Assembly: GCA_018061485.1 (NCBI GenBank) | Contig: JAGOUA010000009.1 | Span: forward strand, 1-21,473 | DNA: 21,473 bases | DNA from: Patescibacteria group bacterium | GTDB taxonomy: Bacteria > Patescibacteriota > Patescibacteriia > 2-12-FULL-60-25 | Direction: 5' to 3' | Part shown: piece after piece, positions 7,539 through 15,400 of the stretch | Numbering within the stretch: position 1 is the first letter of the stretch | Layout: every line of letters starts with the position of its first letter | Notes under the pieces: model-generated | What the model saw: the letters and a program-made list of their open reading frames with translations, nothing else | Told to the model about the DNA's origin: nothing | Databases searched by the model: none | Made by a program: the position numbers and the translations under genes

Positions 7539-9458
7539 ATGCTTTGGAAAGGTTCCTTGTCGGTTCTTTGGCGCAGCCCCTTGTCTATCCTTCGATGGCT
7601 TGGGGCATTTGGCGTTGGCGCTATCGTCGCTCCTACCTCTGTCTTTGCGCAAAGCGCCCTTGATGATGGGTCGATCGATGCCACGGCTGCCGCGGCGGGT
7701 ATAGATGCTTCTACGGATATCTTTGCGATCATTGGTAATCTCATCAACATTTTTTTCAGCGTTCTTGGGGTGCTGCTCCTGCTGTATATTTTATACGCAG
7801 GCTATCTTTGGATGACGGCGGGAGGCGAGCAAGAACAGGTCGAGAAAGCAAAAAGCTACATCAAAAACGCGGTGATCGGCTTGTTGATCATGGTTTCGTC
7901 GTTTGCGATCTCGCGCTTTGTCTTAAATCTTCTCGCGGGGGAAGGGTCTGGCATCGGAGGGGGAAGTAGTCAGGTGGCGGGCGGTCCTCGCGCCCCAGGA
8001 AGCGGTTTTCCTGGGTCGGCCGGAGCGTTGGGAGCGGGGCTCATCGATTATCATATCCCTGAACGAGACGCACGCGCGGTACCTCGCAATGCTTCTATCA
8101 TGATCGCCTTCAAGCAACCTATCGATCCGGCATCGGCGCTGGTTGGATGGACCGATCAAACGAGTAGCACGGCTCGCGATGTGAGCGCTGATGCGATTCG
8201 CGTATTTCAAACAGGTCAAGAGCAGGGAACGACCATGCGACCGCAAGACTTTGAGGGTTTTGTTTCGCCTGATAAGCAAGTGCTGATTTTACGACCAAAA
8301 GCGCTCTTGGGAAATCCAACAAGAAGCTCGGATTACACGGTGCGTCTAGCGGCTGGTCAGCGTGGTATGCGGCTATGGTCAGATAGCGGGACAGGTCCCT
8401 CGATCTTTAGTGGAATAGACGGACGACTTTCTTCTGAGGGTGGCTATTCCTGGCGTTTCGAAGTGTCGACGGTGGTAGATAATACGCCACCTCGTGTGAC
8501 CTCGGTGGTTCCTGTAGAGAGTGGGCAGTATGCTCCCAATATTGTGGTGCAGGTGCACTTTGATAAACCGCTTAATCCGCTGTCGGCATCTGGTCTCGTG
8601 CGCGAAGGGGCGGGATTTCAAAACATCGAAGTTTCCGCCACGCCGCTCACGGGTACGGGTTCAAGCCGTCCAAACGGATTATTTACGCTGTCTAATCAGT
8701 TCCGTACGGTAGAATTTGTGACGAATGTGTCGTGTGGGATCAACTCTTGCGGCCGTCAGGTCTATTGCTTGCCGTTTAGCTCGACGATCGCTGTACGCGT
8801 AAAAGCGGCAACGCTTTCTGAGGTTCCTCCGCAAGCTCGCGTGATTCAAAGCGGTGGTGTGACGTTGTTTGACGGTATCGTCGACTATACGGGTAACTCG
8901 CTTGATGGAAATGCGAATGGCGTCGCGCAGGGTCCCGGACAGGACGACTATTCGTGGCGTTTTCGTACGGATGCACGTCCAAACCTCGCTCCGCCAAAGG
9001 TCTCGCGCGTGTCACCAGAGATTCGCGCAAGCAACGTTCCGCTTGATGCCGCGGTCTACGGAGATTTTGATTCCGCGCTTCAGTCTTCCACGATCTCTTC
9101 GGACTCGGTTCTTCTCAAGACGAACGAGCCTGAAGAGTTACGAGATACGTTTTGGTGGTCGGCTGCCCTCCGTCCATTGCGACAAGATGGTGGTTTGGCA
9201 GCACCGGGGGATCGTGTAACGCGCTCGCGTATCGATGTTCTGCATCGGCCTCTCTTGCCAGTGCAACAGGTCCCCGCAGGAACGATTTCCCCAGAGTACG
9301 CTCCCTTCTTTACCTCGAGCGTCCAAAATATTTATCAGAACTGCTTTAATCCAGCCTCTTCTGATCAGTGTACGGGAAGTCCGTTCTGCTGTGACGGTCA
9401 GCCGTCTTCACAAGCATGCGCTATCCCGGGAACGCTTCGTACCGTCCCACGATCCTAA
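7539..9458 (+). CDS. T4SS pilin-like membrane domain fused to extracellular Ig-like modules
   Basis: This 639-residue protein has a signal peptide with a likely cut after residue 37 (SVFA/QS) and then a two-helix membrane domain (about 62-97 and 107-134) containing ILYAGYLWMTAGGEQEQ and KNAVIGLLIMVSSFAISRF. This matches the VirB2/TrbC-like T4SS pilin family found in Patescibacteria. A Gly/Ser-rich linker (135-167) leads to SbsA-type (Big_5) Ig-like modules at about 170-315 and 314-480, ending in YSWRFEV and YSWRFRT, and a less typical third one from about 484. The last 40 residues hold several cysteines (NCFNPASSDQC, FCCDG). The ATG at 7539 is preferred to a TTG at 7524. The design is the same as in the next gene, 18 bases downstream, and their pilin segments match at 33 of 59 positions by hand. 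A surface location is likely; the exact role is unknown. Confidence 0.85.
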   Translation: MLWKGSLSVLWRSPLSILRWLGAFGVGAIVAPTSVFAQSALDDGSIDATAAAAGIDASTDIFAIIGNLINIFFSVLGVLLLLYILYAGYLWMTAGGEQEQVEKAKSYIKNAVIGLLIMVSSFAISRFVLNLLAGEGSGIGGGSSQVAGGPRAPGSGFPGSAGALGAGLIDYHIPERDARAVPRNASIMIAFKQPIDPASALVGWTDQTSSTARDVSADAIRVFQTGQEQGTTMRPQDFEGFVSPDKQVLILRPKALLGNPTRSSDYTVRLAAGQRGMRLWSDSGTGPSIFSGIDGRLSSEGGYSWRFEVSTVVDNTPPRVTSVVPVESGQYAPNIVVQVHFDKPLNPLSASGLVREGAGFQNIEVSATPLTGTGSSRPNGLFTLSNQFRTVEFVTNVSCGINSCGRQVYCLPFSSTIAVRVKAATLSEVPPQARVIQSGGVTLFDGIVDYTGNSLDGNANGVAQGPGQDDYSWRFRTDARPNLAPPKVSRVSPEIRASNVPLDAAVYGDFDSALQSSTISSDSVLLKTNEPEELRDTFWWSAALRPLRQDGGLAAPGDRVTRSRIDVLHRPLLPVQQVPAGTISPEYAPFFTSSVQNIYQNCFNPASSDQCTGSPFCCDGQPSSQACAIPGTLRTVPRS

Positions 9459-9476
9459 CCACCCCTCTTCTCCTGT

Positions 9477-12400
9477 ATGTTGACCATTCTCCTTGTCGTC
9501 CTCTCGCTTCTCGGCTTTCCCGCGATCGCTTTTGCGCAGTCGCAGGGAATTGACCCTGGGCTGAATCAGGTGGGCGCCGTTGTGCCTCTTTCAGGAGAGG
9601 ACCCACGGGTGATTGTGGTGCGACTGATTAATGTCGCGCTTTCGGTATTGGGGATCGTCACCCTTGTTTTAGTGCTCTACGCAGGGTTTACGTGGATGAC
9701 CTCAGGCGGAAGCGAAGAAAAAGTGTCTCGTGCAAAAACCATTCTTCGTAATGCGGTGATTGGGTTGGTGATTATCTTAAGTTCCTGGGCGATCACACGC
9801 TTTATTTTGACGTCGCTGACGGATGCGGTGAATGGCCCCGGAACGGGAACGCAACAGGGCGGTGGAAGCGGCGGTCCTGGAGGGTCATTCGGATCGGGAG
9901 GCGGGGCAGCAGGTTTTCGTCTCGAGGGCATCGAGCCAGCAGGTTCGGTGCCTCTGCGCAACGTTCAGGTGCGTTTTCTCTTTTCGCAAGAAGTGACGCC
10001 GCAACAAGCGTCCGAGCATATTCGGGTGGTCGAAGCAGATGGCGGCGCAGCTGTTCCGGGCTCGCTTCAACTTGATGGTCGATTGGTGACGTTTACGCCT
10101 ACGGAGCCGTGTCCCGCTCCCTACGCTGATCGCTTTTGTTTTGATGCCGACACGGCGTATATCGCTCGTGTAGCGACGGCAATGCGTTCGGCAACAGGTC
10201 AGGCGATCGGGTGTGGTGGCCTTGGCGCTTCCTGCGAGCAGCGATTTGTGACGGGTTCACAAGTTGACGCAACGGCCCCGCAGGCCCTCTTTACCCAGCC
10301 ATTTGATGGGCAGGCGGTATCGCAAAACGCCCTTGTTGAGCTTGGGGGTATTGCCACGGATGATTCAGGTATCTCGCTTGTTGAGTTTTCTGCGGATAAC
10401 CAATCAGTCACGCGCGTTACGCCAAGTCAGGGGACGTCGCCTCAGCGATTTACGGCTCGAGGCTTTTGGAATACGCAAGGTGTAAGCTTGGGTCAGCATA
10501 CGCTCGCAATGACCGCTTTTGACGCAGACTCAAATAGAGTGACATCAAGCCCTGTGCGCGTGACGGTGCGACCAGCCTCCTGTTTTAACCGTGTGCAAGA
10601 TCCGGGGGAAGACGCCATTGACTGCGGAGGATCCTGTGGGGCGTGTACGGGGGGAACCTGTCAGGGGGCGTCGGACTGTCGATCGAGCGTGTGTACGGCG
10701 GGTCGTTGCGTTGAGGCTCCGGTGATCACCGGCATGGCACCAAACGACGGAACGGTGGGAACGTTTGTGACGATCTCTGGTTTGAACTTCGGCGCTTCGG
10801 CGGGAGAGGTCACATTCACGGGTGGGGTCACGGCCCGAGTGCCTGCACGATGTGCCGAATTTGGTTCTGGGTGGACTCCAACGGCGGTGGTTGTCGAGGT
10901 GCCTGTAGGGGCGCAGACGGGTCCTGTGACGATCAAAAATGGCACGTCGAGTCTTTCTGACACGACAAACAACACCAATGGACCAGATATTGGAGTATTT
11001 ACCGTTTCCACGACAGCGCATCCCGGCTTGTGCGCCGTTACCCCCGATCGAGGAGCGATCGGTACGGTCACGCGTCTTGTTGGTGTAGGATTTGGAGCCC
11101 AATCGGATCGTGTATACGTCGGTGATGCGCTTGTAACGGCGTTTCGTTCATGGACGGATCAAGAAGTGGGATTAGCGATTCCTCCAGCGATCCCCGGATT
11201 CACGTCTGTGCGTGTTCGTGTGGGTGACCGATATTCCAATCCGGTGCCATTTCAGGTGCAAGAAGTACGTAGTACCGAGCCACCGATCATTCAGACGCTT
11301 GAGCCGGCACGTGGTCCAATCGGCGAATATATCACCTTGCGCGGTCGGAATTTTGGTTCTCAGGCGGGGTCGGTGCGTGTGTTCGCGAGTAATGGCGCTG
11401 AGGGATTGGCGGACACGACATTCCCTCCGGCGTGTGATGTGGCGACGCGGTATTGGTCAGATACGGCAGTCACGATCAAGATTCCTGCGACATTGCGCGC
11501 GCAAGGCTTGGGTGGAACGACGCCGGTCACCCCCGGTTCATATCAAGTGGCGCTTCAACGTGCAGACGGTTCGGTGATGAGCGGACGGGCCTCGCTCGAG
11601 GTGATCGCGGGAACGCCTGGTCCAGGTTTGTGTGCCTTGGCGCCAAATACCGGTCCTGTCGGTACCGAAGTGCGCTTTACGGGAGAGCGCTTTGGAACGC
11701 AATCGGGAACGGTACGCTTTACGGGAGAGGGAACGCCGGCTCCCGCCTTGTCGATTGTTGAGTGGACGGACCAATCGGTCCGCGCCATCGTCCCTCCGGG
11801 GGCACGTACGGGAGCTGTGTCTATTGAGACAAGTGGTCAATCATCCAATCCATTGCCCTACACGGTTCGTAATTGTAACGAAGATACCTCGATCTGTTCT
11901 GAAACGGAGCGATGTTGTGAAGGATCTGGCGTGTGTGTTGCGCAGGCCGGTGGTCAGTGTCCGCTCCTTTCTCGCGAGGCGCATTATGCGTGGCGATTTT
12001 CATCAGGAGAGATACCGGTGTATCCAGAGGTGGTTGAAGAGTGTAATCCTTCAAGTCGCCGTCTCGCTTCGCCAAGTCCGTGGGCGGGTCGTCCAGGAGG
12101 TACTCAGGCTTGTGTGAATGCGGACCTGGTCATTCGCTTTACGACGGTGCTTGATCCAGGAACGGTAAATGGAACGACGGTGATCGTTCGAGCGTGTCCA
12201 TCGGCTGACGGCGATTGTTCTTCGGGAACGGTGGTGACGCCGGCGACGGGCTTCCCTCGTGTTGAGAGTGCAAGTACCGATACGAGCTTAATTCGCTTTC
12301 GTCCAGGGACAACCGATGGTAAATGGCAAGCTGCTTCGCATTATCAAATTACTCTCACGACGGGCATTCAATCACCGCGTCGTTTAGCGATGCCCGCTCG

Positions 12401-15400
12401 TGAGCAGGCATGCGGAGCGGGGAATGCCTACTGTTTCCGCTTTTCTACCCGAAATAGTACGGCTTCATGTGCGATCGGTTCGGTTCTGGTGAGTCCAGGA
12501 GTCTACGGATTTACGGATGTCGATCAATCTACGGATGTGCACGCAAACCCTCTTGCGGCGGATGACACCTGTCTCCAGCTCAATCCAGAAGGGTATGCTT
12601 GGACATGGACCGTTCGCGATGCGCAAGCTCGTACCGATGGTCGTGTAAATGTGACCCAACTCGCTGGACCACAGGGGCACTTACCTGATCAAACGGCAAC
12701 CTCTCGCGCAGAGGTACCCGTCACAGATCCTTCGCGGGTCACGGCTTCGGTAACGGTGGGTCGTGCGACTATCTCCGGGTATGGCGAAATGACCGTTGCT
12801 CAACGTCCGTTTATTGTGGATAGTTACGGTCCAAATTGTGATGAGGCGTGTATTAATGCAGCGGCGTGGGCAGCGATGAGCGTGGCCGTGCGTCCAGAAT
12901 CTGTGACACCAAGCACGGTAGAGCTGCGTCGCTGTGGAGACGCGCGTTGTACCACCATGGATGAGCCGCTTGTGCTGAGTCAGGGGGGCTTGCGTGTGGT
13001 TGGTTTGCCCGAAGTGGCGGCGCCACAAGGGTTGGGACGCCTGATCTTGATCGATCCAGGCGTGCCGCTTCGAACGGGGCAGTACTACCGTGTCCTGCTC
13101 AAGAGCGGGGCTGGTGTTCCTGGCCAGGGTATCGTCTCTACGCGTGGTCAAGCAATCGCTTCTCTCAATAGCGAGGGAGGATTCTCGTGGACATTCAAAA
13201 CAAAAACAGACAACCAAGGCCTGTGTACGGTGGATCGTGTGTTGGTTGCTCCAGATGAAAAGATTGAGTCTGAGATTGGGGCGCGCCAACGCTTTACCGC
13301 GCTTCCGTTTAGCGCTCCTGACCGGTGTTCGACCTTGGGTCAAATGCTTGGAGGTACGCGTTCCTATGCGTGGTCAAGCGTGCTAGATAGCGGTTCACCA
13401 GATACGGATGTGGCGCGTTTGGTATTGCGCAACGATAACACGCCAGCAGCGGGCTCGACGGCTTCGGTACCGTTGACGGATCAGGCGGCGCCTGTGCGTG
13501 CTGGGGCATCGACCTCCGATCAGCAATTGGTCGAGATTATCGCCTCCCGCGATCCTGGCGAAGGCCAAACGCGTGTCACGACGAATATTCGCGCTACAAC
13601 CGAAGGGAAGACTGGAAGCGCGGTGTATGGATTGCAGTGTGGCTTGCGAGCTGAGTCGGCATGTCGTGCGGGGCACGGGTTAACGTCGGGTGGATGCTGC
13701 GCGCCTCGACCAACGATTGTTTCGCGCTATCCAGCGGTTGCCGCGACGGGAGTGTGTCGCAACACAGCTGTATTTGCTGATTTCTCGGTGCCGATCAATC
13801 AAGAGTCCCTTGAGCAAAAAATCTTTCTTGCGGAGCGTGTTTCAGCCGTGACCTGCCCTGCACAAACACGAACGATCGAAGAGGTGTTGCGAGGAACGCA
13901 GACCTCGTGGCTTCGTCGTACGTGGCTTCGCGTACTTGGAGTGATTCAACCTTCGTCGGCGACGGCAAACGTCTGGTGCGTGGGAGCGGTTCCAGCTCGT
14001 CTCACGGTGAGCTCGCGCGGTTCTGGTTCTCGTGTCGAACTTTCGATCGAACGCGCCCTCAAAGCGAGTACGGAATACCGTGTATATGTTCGTGGAGAAG
14101 CCTCGCTTTCGTCGCCAACCCGACAAGGTATTCGCAGCGATCGTCAGGTACTCATGGAGCAAGAGGTTACTACGTGGACGTTTACGACGGGAACGGGTAT
14201 TTGTCAGGCGAATGCTGTGACGGTGACAGATACAAATACGGATAGTCCATATCTCTTTACGAGACATCCAGAATCACACACCTGGTCGGCAACCGTGACA
14301 GCGGCTGGTCCTACGGGTCCAGCGCCAATCGTTCCGGTCGTAGAATACGGGTGGACGTGGCAGGATTGGGTGTCATCTCATACCAACGTGCTGAATCTTG
14401 CGGCGGTGGATGGGGGTGATCGCACCCGTTCGCAGGTACAAACGCAGGCGCGTAACGGCCGATCATTGGTTGCGGCGCGTTTGCAGGTGACGGCAGACAC
14501 TATTAGCACGCCATCTACCGTTGGACGTATCTTTGAAGGGGCGGAATACGGAACGGTGCGTCTGTGTGAACGGCCTTGGCCTTCTCGCGACGTTGGTCCA
14601 TTTACCGATGCTCCGGGCTCGGTGAGTTTGCGCTTGATGGCACCAGCCTTGGCCGGTGGTCCGTTCTTCCATTTTTCCACGGGATACTGTCGTGATGCGG
14701 GTGATCAGGGTGATGTGGGTGACCTGCCTGAGCTTCGATTAGCCGCCGCGCCAATTGGACGAGCGGAGGCGGATCAAGGCATTGTTCGTCAATATTTGTT
14801 TACCTTCGAAGATCCGCGCTTCCGTGGAGATGGTATTGGTATTCGTATTGCGGACAACCCAACGCACTTATCAGCGCGAGATTGGTATGCTGCTCGTGGA
14901 TTCCGCGGCACGCCACAGGCGGTCACGGTTGATGGATATGACGCGATTCGTGATGGAAGTACCGTATATATCTCTGCAAGCAACGTCGATGTGACGGGTC
15001 GAACGGTGTCTTCGACGGTGTATATCGTGTCTCATAATCCAGGCGCCAAGGCCGAGACGGTGAATATCGTCAATCAACTTATTGAAAACTTTAGCCTGAA
15101 TGTGAACGTCACACGTTCAAACGGGAACGTCTGCGTGACACCATCTGCACAAGGAGGGGAGTCGCTGCTCAATAACCGAGCTATCAGCTGTTCCGCGGAT
15201 TGGGAGTGTGCGGGGATCAATCCGCTCGCTGTTTGTGCAAGTGCCAAGGCGAAACTTCAGCGTGACCGCGTACGTATTGGCGACTTTTACGCGATGGGTC
15301 GTTCCTTGGATGCCCTCAAAACCAGTCAGGGCAAGTATCCAGTCTTGCAGTCGGGTTCGTTTGTGGCTGGGATGAGTACGAGTCGTTGGCCAAGCTGGAG

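Noticed and set aside
10545..11102. 185-codon and neighbouring minus-strand frames
   Set aside because: They are opposite the IPT/TIG modules of the giant protein and have no recognisable domains or start signals.
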